Assembly (NCBI RefSeq): GCF_023499255.1
Contig: NZ_CP092183.1
Location: forward strand, 5,638,501-5,702,500
DNA from: Couchioplanes caeruleus
GTDB lineage: Bacteria > Actinomycetota > Actinomycetes > Mycobacteriales > Micromonosporaceae
DNA: 64,000 bases
Reading direction: 5' to 3'
Every line of letters starts with the position of its first letter. Positions within the stretch are counted from its first letter, which is position 1. The translations under genes and the position numbers were made by a program. Shown here one piece after another: positions 26,265-34,400 of the stretch. Below the pieces are notes generated by a model that saw only the letters and a list, made by a program, of their open reading frames with translations, was not told where the DNA came from and did not search any database.

Positions 26265-26283
26265 CATCACCCCTGGGGTGATG
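26265..26283. promoter_or_regulatory. Perfect 9-bp inverted repeat, probable operator between the TA pair and the Ubl operon
   Basis: CATCACCCC (26,265-26,273), a 1-nt centre, then GGGGTGATG (26,275-26,283). It lies 98 bp upstream of the higB start on the minus strand and 140 bp upstream of the Ubl start on the plus strand. A dimeric XRE-type repressor such as the neighbouring HigA is the obvious candidate binder; whether it also controls the Ubl operon is unknown. Confidence 0.6.
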
Positions 26284-26422
26284 GGGTGTATGCTTCGGGC
26301 AGCAAGGTCTCCTTGGAGATCGCGCTGTTGGCGCTACGGCACTGCGGGGGTCGCGGTACAGCGGTGCCAGCCGTCAGCACCTCACCGCAACCGGTGGTTC
26401 GCCGGAGATCAAGGACAACAAG

Positions 26423-26689
26423 ATGAGCAACGACAAGCACGACACCGTCACGGTGACCTACAACGGCGCCGACGAGGACGTCCGCTACCAGCCGAACGCC
26501 GCGATCCAGGCGCTGCTGCAGCAGGCCAAGCACGCGTTCGCCCTGCAGAACAGCCCGAACAACCACCTCCTGGCGCTGTTCACCGGGGACGGCGTCGAGC
26601 TTGACGACAACCAGTCCGCGGCCGACGCCGGCGTGAAGCCCGGCATGCTGCTCGTGCTGCGCCAGAGCACCGTCAAGGGCGGCTCGTGA
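26423..26689 (+). CDS. Ubiquitin-like beta-grasp protein ending in Gly-Gly-Ser
   Basis: 88 residues, start preceded by AAGGA. The pattern HDTVTVTYNGADEDVRYQP (two strands), AAIQALLQQAKHAFAL (helix), LLALFTGDGVELDDNQSAA and PGMLLVLRQ (closing strands) matches a small ubiquitin-like fold of the DUF2604/multi-ubiquitin type. The tail VKGGS carries a Gly-Gly one residue from the end, so removal of Ser would expose a conjugation-ready di-glycine. First of three overlapping genes with a JAB peptidase and an E1-like enzyme. Confidence 0.8.
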   Translation: MSNDKHDTVTVTYNGADEDVRYQPNAAIQALLQQAKHAFALQNSPNNHLLALFTGDGVELDDNQSAADAGVKPGMLLVLRQSTVKGGS

Positions 26690-27129
26690 ATCGGGTGCGG
26701 CTGCCGCGGCGCCTGCTGCAGGACTCGTTCGACCAGCTGCGCGCCTGTGGTGCCGGACACGCCGAGTGCGTCCTGTACTGGTGCGCCGCCCGGACCGAAC
26801 CTGACCTGCTGACCCGCCTGGTGCACCCGGTGCACCAGGCGGGGCCTCGCGGGTACGACGTCGACTCGACCTGGATCACCAGGTTCTTCCTCGACCTGCG
26901 GCGCACGGGGCAGACCGTCCGCGTACAGGTGCACACCCATCCCCGGCACGCCGGACACTCCGAGACCGACGATCAATTCGCGCTTGCCCCCGCGCCAGGG
27001 TTCCTGTCGCTGGTCATCCCAGACTTCGCGGCCGGGCCAGCCAGCCTCGGCGACACCGTCCTGGTGGAGATGGACCGGAACTGCGACTGGGTACCGCGCC
27101 CGGCCGAGGAGGTGCTCAACGTTGTCTGA
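26686..27129 (+). CDS. JAB/JAMM metallopeptidase (deubiquitinase-like)
   Basis: 147 residues. The start GTG overlaps the Ubl stop (GTGA at 26,686-26,689). JAMM residues are all visible: Glu27 (GHAECVLYW), His83 and His85 (VQVHTHPRH), Ser92 and Asp95 (SETDD). JAB enzymes cleave after Gly-Gly; here the likely job is trimming the terminal Ser of the Ubl and/or removing Ubl from targets. The domain fills the whole protein, so it is a stand-alone peptidase rather than a fusion. Confidence 0.87.
   Translation: MNRVRLPRRLLQDSFDQLRACGAGHAECVLYWCAARTEPDLLTRLVHPVHQAGPRGYDVDSTWITRFFLDLRRTGQTVRVQVHTHPRHAGHSETDDQFALAPAPGFLSLVIPDFAAGPASLGDTVLVEMDRNCDWVPRPAEEVLNVV
27106..27112 (+). promoter_or_regulatory. 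Ribosome-binding site that fixes the E1 start
   Basis: GAGGAGG inside the end of the JAB gene, 9 nt before TTG 27,122. It supports an unusual TTG start overlapping the JAB stop by 8 nt. Confidence 0.65.
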
Positions 27130-28432
27130 AGACATCTACGCCGCACTGGCCCGTACCGCGCTGCTCCTGGAGCGGGACGTGTTCGGCCCGGGTGTGGATC
27201 ACCGAACCATCATTGACGGGCTGCGCGCTACGACTGTCCGGGTCCTCGCTGACCGGCGTAACGTCGCCACCCCAGCCGGGCAGACCGCGCTGGTCACCCT
27301 GTTCGGACAGCTGGCGATGATGGGCCTGCAGATCGACCTCGACGTGCCGGAGATTCCGCTCGTGGCCGAGCAGCCGCCACTACGCGGAGGTCAACTGCTG
27401 GGCGGCATGCTGGACTATGCCGACGACCTGATGCCCGGCGGGTCATCAAACGCCAGGACGCCCACGGTGACGTTCGCCCTCGGCGACACCCCGGCGTCGG
27501 CCGACGCCATACGGGTAAGCGGCACCGGTTGGCGGGCCGACGTCGGCTTGCGCGCCACCAGCATCGCCTGGAACGGAGACGACCAAGTGGGCGCCATGGC
27601 AGCAGCCGCGGCGGCCGCGGCAGACGGGCTCCGGGCCGCCCTGCCGCACACAGCGGAGCGTCTCGGCCGCCCGATGCCGTCGGCTGCCGGCTGGCGGCTG
27701 CTGCCGGAGCGCCAGGTCACCCTCGACCTAACCGACTACCGGACCGGCAGGCCGTCGCAGCTCGGGCACGTTGACGTGATCAGTGGCGGCGCGATCACCA
27801 ACGCCGCGCTCTACGCACTGTTGCGCATGGGCCGGACGACCGCGGCTCTGCGCATCATCGAGCCGGAGCTGCTGGACCTTAGCAACCTCAACCGCTACGC
27901 GCTTGCCCGCCGTAGCTGGATCGACACCGCCAAAACGACCATGCTGAGCTCGTACACCCGCAACGGGCTCTCCATCACCGGCGTTCCGACACGGTTCGAC
28001 CACCGCGCCGCTCAAGCACTCGCACCGATCGCCAAGCACGTGCTGGTGGGCGTCGACCACATCCCATCCCGCTGGCTTGTCCAAGCCGCAGCACCCCACA
28101 GCTGGATCGGGATTGGCGCCAGCTCACACGACTTCGTCCTCGTCTCCGCCCATCCAAGCGGAGCCGCCTGCGCCGGCTGCGTTCACCCGAAGGACGACGA
28201 CACGGATGGACCGATCCCAACAATCTCCTTCGTTTCCTTTTGGGCTGGCCTGATCCAGGCCCTCGAGCTCACGTCCAGCAGCCGCGCGGCACGGCAGTCT
28301 GCCACTCGATCAACCCAGGTCTGGCCACTCGGACTGCACAACCTCCGCGGTCTGCACCGCTACACGCAGGCGCCCGCCCCGAACTGCCCGCTCCATTGCT
28401 CGATGTCACGGCCGGGCCAAGCAGCCGCATAG
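27122..28432 (+). CDS. E1-like (ThiF/UBA family) adenylyltransferase
   Basis: 436 residues from TTG 27,122. The Rossmann region starts VISGGAITNAALYALLRMG (220-238), a variant of the GxGxxG loop. It is followed by RIIEPELLDLSNLNRYAL (244-261), matching the E1 nucleotide-binding signature with its Asn-Arg, a conserved Lys (K271, WIDTAKTTM) and VDHIPSR (311-317). Zinc ligands are C350-x2-C353 and C422-x3-C426. The N-terminal ~215 residues (GTGWRADVGLRATSIAW, GAMAAAAAAAADGLRAALP) form the extra domain often preceding the loop in bacterial E1-like proteins. It should adenylate the Ubl C-terminus. No catalytic-Cys domain or separate E2 is evident. Confidence 0.83.
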   Translation: MSEDIYAALARTALLLERDVFGPGVDHRTIIDGLRATTVRVLADRRNVATPAGQTALVTLFGQLAMMGLQIDLDVPEIPLVAEQPPLRGGQLLGGMLDYADDLMPGGSSNARTPTVTFALGDTPASADAIRVSGTGWRADVGLRATSIAWNGDDQVGAMAAAAAAAADGLRAALPHTAERLGRPMPSAAGWRLLPERQVTLDLTDYRTGRPSQLGHVDVISGGAITNAALYALLRMGRTTAALRIIEPELLDLSNLNRYALARRSWIDTAKTTMLSSYTRNGLSITGVPTRFDHRAAQALAPIAKHVLVGVDHIPSRWLVQAAAPHSWIGIGASSHDFVLVSAHPSGAACAGCVHPKDDDTDGPIPTISFVSFWAGLIQALELTSSSRAARQSATRSTQVWPLGLHNLRGLHRYTQAPAPNCPLHCSMSRPGQAAA

Positions 28433-29054
28433 CGCGCAGGCGCGTCGGAAGTGAGCAAGGCATCCCGCCAGCCCCCAGAGCGTATCCAGCGTTGGCCGTC
28501 CATCGACTTCCTCAAGGCCTGGGCGGTCTGCCGGGATCACTGATTCGCATCAGCCATGATGGTCGGATGCGGCACGTCTGGGCCAGCCACCAGGCAATCC
28601 CCGAGGCCCGGACGATGCTGCATCGAACTTCATTTACGGCAGCATGGCCACGCCCGCGAAGCGGTCGTATAGGAAGGGGTACGGATTCGACGAAGGGCTC
28701 GCGGTACATGTCCTGATCGCGGCGGCGAGCACGACCTCCGCCGATGCGGTTGCCGAGTCAGTTGTCGCAATACATCCTCCGGCACGGACAGGGGCCGAGC
28801 CCCGGTCCGACTGCGTTGGCGATGAGCTGGGAATCCAGCGATCAGTGATGCCGTTGACCGCCTCGCGGCAGCTGAGCACACGTCTCGGGCAGCGCATCCG
28901 TCGAGTGAGGAAATTGCCTCGTCAGCGACCTCACGAAGCAGGGCCAGTGCAGTGCCCGGGCAAGTCTCGCGCGACAGCGTGACGATGGTGAGTCCAAGGC
29001 ACGCCCGGTAGGAGGCGTAGCCAGGCCTACTCGCGTGCATCGACCAGCTCGGGT
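28433..29054. other. Non-coding stretch between the Ubl operon and IS3
   Basis: Several overlapping short frames on both strands, none with a ribosome site or recognisable protein. No E2, RING or other ubiquitin-pathway gene here. Confidence 0.4.
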
Positions 29055-29122
29055 GGGTCTGCTGCACCGATAGGTGACATCTGAGATGGCTTGCCCTGAC
29101 GGCGGGCTGGAAGGATGTTGCT

Positions 29123-29431
29123 GTGCCCAAGCCCTACCCGCGAGAGTTCCGCGATGATGTTGTGCGGGTCGCTCGCGATCGTGAGCCCGGTGTGACGGTC
29201 GAGCAGATCGCCAAGGACTTCGGGGTCCACCCGATGACGCTGTTCAAATGGCTGCGCCAGGCCGATATCGACGCCGGCGCCGAGTCTGGCGTCAGCCGCG
29301 GTGATTCCGCAGAGCTGCGCGAAGCCCGCAAGCGGATCAAGCTGCTCGAGCAGGAGAACGAAGTTCTGCGCCGGGCCGCGGCGTATCTGTCGCAGGCGAA
29401 CCTGCCGGGAAAACGCTCTACCCGCTCGTGA
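29123..29431 (+). CDS. IS3-family transposase orfA
   Basis: 102 residues: helix-turn-helix (VTVEQIAKDFGVHPMTLFKW) followed by a leucine-zipper stretch (RKRIKLLEQENEVLRRAA). The start overlaps orfB by 4 nt, the arrangement used for programmed -1 shifting to make the fused transposase. Confidence 0.85.
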   Translation: MPKPYPREFRDDVVRVARDREPGVTVEQIAKDFGVHPMTLFKWLRQADIDAGAESGVSRGDSAELREARKRIKLLEQENEVLRRAAAYLSQANLPGKRSTRS

Positions 29432-30292
29432 ACGAGCTCGCCGCCGACGGCATCCCCGTCGCGGTGACGTGCCGGGTCCTGAACATCGCTCGACAGCCCT
29501 ACTACCGGTGGCTTGCCCGCCCGGTGACCGACGCCGAGCTGGCCGAGGCCTACCGGGCGGACGCATTGTTCGACGCCCACCGCGACGACCCGGAGTTCGG
29601 CTACCGGTTCCTGGCCGACGAGGCCCGCGCCGCCGGCCGCCCGATGACCGAGCGCACCGCATGGAAGATCTGCTCCGGCATGGGCTGGTGGAGCACGTTC
29701 GCCCGCAAACGGCGACGGGGCAGGGGCGGCAGGCCAGGTCCGCCGGTCCACGACGACCTGGTCAAGCGTGACTTCACCGCAGGCGGCTCGAACCGGTTGT
29801 GGCTGGCCGACATCACCGAACACCGCACCGGCGAGGGCAAGCTCTACCTGTGCGCGATCAAGGACGTGTGGTCCAACCGGATCGTCGGCTACTCCATCGA
29901 TTCCCGGATGAAGTCACGGCTGGCCGTCCAACGCCCTGCACAACGCCGTCGCCCGTCGTGGTGACGTGGCGGGCTGCGTGCTGCACACCGATCGCGGGTC
30001 GCAGTTTCGCAGTCGTAAGTTCGTCCGGGCCCTGAACCAGCACCGGATACTCGGATCGATGGGTCGAGTCGGTGCCGCCGGCGACAACGCCGCCATGGAA
30101 TCGTTCTTCGGTTTGCTGCAGAACAATGTCCTCGACCGCCGGGCCTGGAGCACCCGGCAGCAGTTACGAACCGCGATGGTGACCTGGATTGAACGGACCT
30201 ACCACCGCAGGAGGCGCCAACGAGGCTTGTTCCGGTTGACCCCTATCGAGTACGAGACCATCATGACTCCACCGGCCAGTCAGGCCGCGTGA
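29428..30292 (+). pseudogene. IS3-family transposase orfB, broken by a 1-bp frameshift
   Basis: First part: HTH_21-like domain and first catalytic Asp in LWLADITEH. At about 29,929 the sequence reads GCCGTCCAACGCC; deleting one C gives AVNALHNAVARRGDVAGC and joins the downstream frame, which holds the second Asp (LHTDRGSQF) and Glu (NAAMESFFGLLQNN). The extra C (or a sequencing error) is the only visible defect. Confidence 0.82.
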
Positions 30293-30341
30293 CTTGACCT
30301 GTCACCTATCGGTGCAGCAGACCCGCGGTCGATCAGGTGGT

Positions 30342-31463
30342 TCAAGGTTTGAGGTCGTCGAGGAGCGCGTCGAGGCGGGCTTCCTCGTAGACGCCGTCGG
30401 CGTCCGGAAGCCACTCGGCGGCAGTTGTCAGGGTGAGCAGCTCGGTGAGAAATTGTCGCCCTGCATTGTCACGGTCAGCAGTCACCAGTAGCCGGGTGTC
30501 GGCCGCGGCAAGGCCCCGCAGCAGCATCCAGGCCGCAGCAGACGGCCGACCGTAGATGCATATCAACGGCAGGCCGTTCCGGCCGTACCGGTTGGCAGCG
30601 GCCTCGACGATCGCCGGGTTCTCACATACTCGGATGGTCACCTGCTGTTCCGCTGGCGCCCATGTGCCGTGCAGGGATCGAACGGTCAGCCACACTGGTT
30701 CCCCGCAGTCGGCAGCTGCGTTGGCGATCGCTGCGGCCGCTGACGGTCCGGTCAGTCGCAGGTTCAGCACAAGAACCGTCGAGGACACCTCGTCGCACAG
30801 CACGCCATGCTGCGCCCACACCGATCGCCACAGGTCAGCGGTCAGCGCAGATCCCGCGGCGGCAGCCGCATCGTGCGGATCGGCAATCGCTGCGAGCAGC
30901 CGGGCCGCGACTCGGCCGAGCTCGGTGTCGCGGTCCAGCGCGTGCGGGTCGGTGAAGAGTTGGTTCGCTAGTTCCGGCAGCGGTCGATCACCGCCTGGTA
31001 ACGCTTTCCACAATCGAACCAGATTGTCGGCCCGGCCGGGGACCGGGGTGGCGGCACGATCGAGCCATCGCCGCTCGCGGGCCAGCGCGACCACATTGGC
31101 GGGGATGCCGGCGTCGGCAAGTTGCTGGTAGGCGGCGTCGAGCAAGGCCCGCGCCGCGGCGTCGGCATCAGCTCTTGCCGCGACGCGATCGACCAGCGGG
31201 CCTCCAGTGCGCTCTAGCAGGGCGATAAGGTCGTCGCCGCCCTTGGCTAGCGCTGTCTGCAGCTTGCCGAGCCGGACCGGTTGACCCGAGGTATCCCAAT
31301 TCAGGCCGAGCAGCTGGGCGACCTGAGTGCGGGCGTCTGAATTTAGGTTGACCTTGAGGGTGACACGGGGTCCGGTCCGTCGATGCTCGAAGGCATCTCG
31401 GGCGGCAGCGAGGATCTTGACCGGGCCGGGCAGTTGCGCCCACCTGTCGATTGTCGCGCTCAC
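30342..31463 (-). CDS. jetD: Wadjet type II JetD, Toprim-type nuclease subunit
   Basis: 373 residues of the DUF2399/TIGR02679 type. The C-terminal Toprim region shows IRVCENPAIVEAAANRYG, LICIYGRPSAAAWMLLRGLA and VTADRDNAGRQFL, giving the Glu and the D-x-D acid pair. JetD is the nuclease that cuts closed-circular plasmid DNA once the SMC core has extruded a loop. The start overlaps the jetC stop (ATGA, 31,460-31,463). Last gene of the operon, 17 bp from the IS3 end; its C-terminus (EEARLDALLDDLKP) looks complete. Confidence 0.9.
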   Translation of the reverse strand: MSATIDRWAQLPGPVKILAAARDAFEHRRTGPRVTLKVNLNSDARTQVAQLLGLNWDTSGQPVRLGKLQTALAKGGDDLIALLERTGGPLVDRVAARADADAAARALLDAAYQQLADAGIPANVVALARERRWLDRAATPVPGRADNLVRLWKALPGGDRPLPELANQLFTDPHALDRDTELGRVAARLLAAIADPHDAAAAAGSALTADLWRSVWAQHGVLCDEVSSTVLVLNLRLTGPSAAAAIANAAADCGEPVWLTVRSLHGTWAPAEQQVTIRVCENPAIVEAAANRYGRNGLPLICIYGRPSAAAWMLLRGLAAADTRLLVTADRDNAGRQFLTELLTLTTAAEWLPDADGVYEEARLDALLDDLKP

Positions 31464-34400
31464 ATCGGCACCGTGTCCGATTCCGTCGCGGCGGCATTTC
31501 CGGGCTCCTCGGCCTCCTCTTCGTCAGTTTCCGGCGAGCCCGCGAAGGTGAGGTCGGTGAACAGGTCGGGACCGGCGTATGGGTCGACGGGCCGGGTGGG
31601 CTGCAATGCCTGCGCGGCCACGTCAGCGACGGGGACGATATAGCGGGTGTTGCCGGCCCACAGCGTCAGCGATAGGTCGACGCCTGGCAGCGGCGCCGGG
31701 GCTCGTGCGACATGCCAGATGGCGGCGGCAGGCACCTGCGCTGAGGTGACCAGGGTGTCCGGGCCCGCGAGCATGAAGTCGAGGTCGAAGCCGACGAGCA
31801 TCTTCATCATCGTCGCCTGGTTGCGGGCGTCGACGCCGACGAAGGCCTCGTCGAGCCACAGCGGCCGCGGCGCAAGCGGCGAGTCGGAGTACAGGGTGAC
31901 CAGCGTCGCGAGCAGCGGCTGCAGCAAGGTGACGGCCTTGCCGCCACCGGAGTCGGTGGTGTGTTCTTGCTTTGTCAGCGCCTTCCAGCGGGTGGGGTCG
32001 TTGTCGTGTGCAGCGACTCTGAATTCGCAGACAATGTCGAACCAGGCGCGGTAGTCGAGCAGCGTCGCGACCCGGTCGATCCACTCGTCCGCGCCTGGTT
32101 TGGTCGTGGTGTTGGTTGTCCCGGCCGGGAGTTCCTTGGCTTGCTCAAGTCGGTCGGCGAGGAACAACCGGATCTGCTCCTGCGCGGTCTGGGAAGCGAT
32201 CGCGCCATCCTCGATGGCCTTCAGGATCTTGAAGCCGGCGACATGGTCGGCGGCCGGGTGCCGCCGCAGCCGCAGTGTCATCCGGTCTGCACCAGTCGGG
32301 TGTTGTGCGAGGACGGTGTTCACGTCGTCGAGCAGGGTGATCACCGACTTGAGCCGGTCGGTGAGGTGCTCGACAAACGTTGACGACAGCAGCTCGGTGT
32401 ACATGGTGCTGAGCAGCTCGTCGTGGCTGGCGGACAGTTCTACGACCAGGTCGTCGAGCTGCCGGATCGCGTCCGTTGGCCCGTACTGCTGCCCGGATGC
32501 GTCGACGGTCATCAGTACCTGCGGCAGTGGCCGGCTGTCGTCGGCTTCAACGACCGTGATGGCGCGGCCGCCGGCGGACTCCAGCAGCGACTGCAGCTCC
32601 GCCACCTGGTTGCCGACGACGCGGGACATCAGGGCATTCACTCGGGCTGTCTTCTCCGCCGTGGTGTGCGGCCAGTTCGTGGGCCGCAGGTTCTGCCGGG
32701 CCGCGCGGGCCTGCTCGAGCGCGTCGGCGAGGTCACGGCCGTCATGCGGTGCGGGCAGATTTCGGGCCGCGGCCAGACCCGCGTCGACCGGCACCCACCA
32801 TGCGGTGAACGCTTGTTCACGGATCCGGTCGGCGATGTCGCGCTCGTCGCCGGTCCGCTTCCACGCGCTCTCGGCGGTGGAGGCAGCGCTGGCAAGGCGT
32901 TTGCCTTCCTCGTGGCTGTTGTTGATCGACCGGTCTAGGTCGCTGACCCGCTGCTGCAGCGTGTCTTTGCGGGCGAACAGCTCCTTGTCGTCCTGGTCGA
33001 TCGACTTTTCGGCCTCGGCAGCGCGCTCCGCGGCGCGCACTGCCTCGGCGGCCAGGTCGTGCACGGTCGTTTCCGCTTCGCCAAGCCGGTCGGTGGCCTG
33101 CTCGAGCGCGGTGGTAGCCGCTGCCGCGGATCGTTCCGCGCCGCCTTGCTCGGCCAGCGCGATCCCCAGCCCGGACACGGCCTGCGCTGCCGCGTTAACC
33201 AGGTCGGACACCACTTCGAGCGGCTCGGGCGTCGTGGGCAGGTCATGGTCGGCGGCGAACGCGGCGACCTGCCCGTTGGCGTCCTCGGCGACGCCCTGTA
33301 GCTTCGCGGCTGCTGCGGCGGCGGCCAGATGCAGCTGCTGTGCCCGGTCGCGTTCAGTGTTCGCCGCTGCGAGCGCCGTGGCCGCTGCGGAGACCTCCAC
33401 GTCAGTCGGGGCGTTGTCGTTGGCCTCGCGCAGCATGGCGATGCGCGTGTCGAGCTGGTCGGCGTCGCCGCTCAGCACCTGGGCCGCGGCGCGTTCGTTT
33501 TTCGCCAGTTCGCGCAGCTCGACGATCTGGCGGCGGCGAGCTGCGGCCCGGGCAGCGGCGCCGAGCAGTTCGGCGCCGTGAGCGGCACGTCCGGCGCGGC
33601 CCTGCAGCGCCGGGGTCTGGAACCGGCCGTCAGAAGCGACCGCGACCGGGGCGGCCAGGTCGGCGGTGCCACTCGTGTAGCCGATCCCAGCAAGGATCGC
33701 GGTGACCGTTGCGGTTAGATCTGGCGCGTCGGCTGCGGGCCGTAGCACCTGGGCGAGGCTGTCCCCCGCGATGGGTTCGCCAGCGGTGATGACCACGTCG
33801 TCGCCGTCGCGGGTGGCCGCCCAGAGCCCGTCGTTGGTGACCCACGCGTCGAGCAGGCCTGCCGCGGCAAGCGCTGCTTCCAGGCGGTCGAGGACCTCGG
33901 GTTCGAGACCGTCGACCGGGTCGATCAGCCGCCACAGCGGCGCACCGGCTGGCGACGGCGCGGGACGGTCACGGCGGTGCCAGCCAGCGGGGACCGCCGG
34001 TTGCGGATCAGTGGCACGTTCGAGCTCGTCGGCGTCATCGAGAGCGGCGTGAGCGCGCGCGAGCGCCGCGGTGGCGTCGGCTCGCAGCTGCGACGCCCGC
34101 TGGGCTAGTGGCGTGACGGCCGGGTCGAGCCACTGCCGGTTCAACATGGCGGCGAGGACCTGCCGGGGCCGGGCCGTCGTCGCCTGCGCGGTGACCTGCT
34201 GCAGCCACTGTTCTCGCAGCGCTACCGGCGGCGCGTCGTCGCCGAGACCGACTGCCCACCGTTCCAGCCTGTCGGACAGCTCCTGCAACGCGTCGGTCAG
34301 CTCCTCGGCCGCTCGCGCGGCCATCTCCTGCCGGTCGGTGGACTCCTGGTTGCGCTGCCCGGCGACGTTGTCCGCTGACTGCCACGTCGCCGCCGCCTCC

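Larger units (their letters stand above)
29055..30324 (+). mobile_element. IS3-family insertion sequence
   Basis: About 1,270 bp with 25-bp perfect inverted ends beginning GGGTCTGCTGCACCGATAGG (29,055-29,079 and complement at 30,300-30,324). No clear target duplication. It contains orfA and a frameshifted orfB. Its right end lies only 17 bp from the jetD stop codon, so it landed just outside the Wadjet operon. Confidence 0.87.

Noticed and set aside
27122..28432. E1-like gene as a ThiF/MoeB cofactor-biosynthesis enzyme
   Set aside because: Not fully excluded, but the partner Ubl and JAB genes and lack of thiamine or molybdopterin genes favour a conjugation-type system.
28630..29130. 166-codon minus-strand frame as an E2 candidate
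   Set aside because: Crosses the IS3 end and has no E2-like Cys context or strand pattern.
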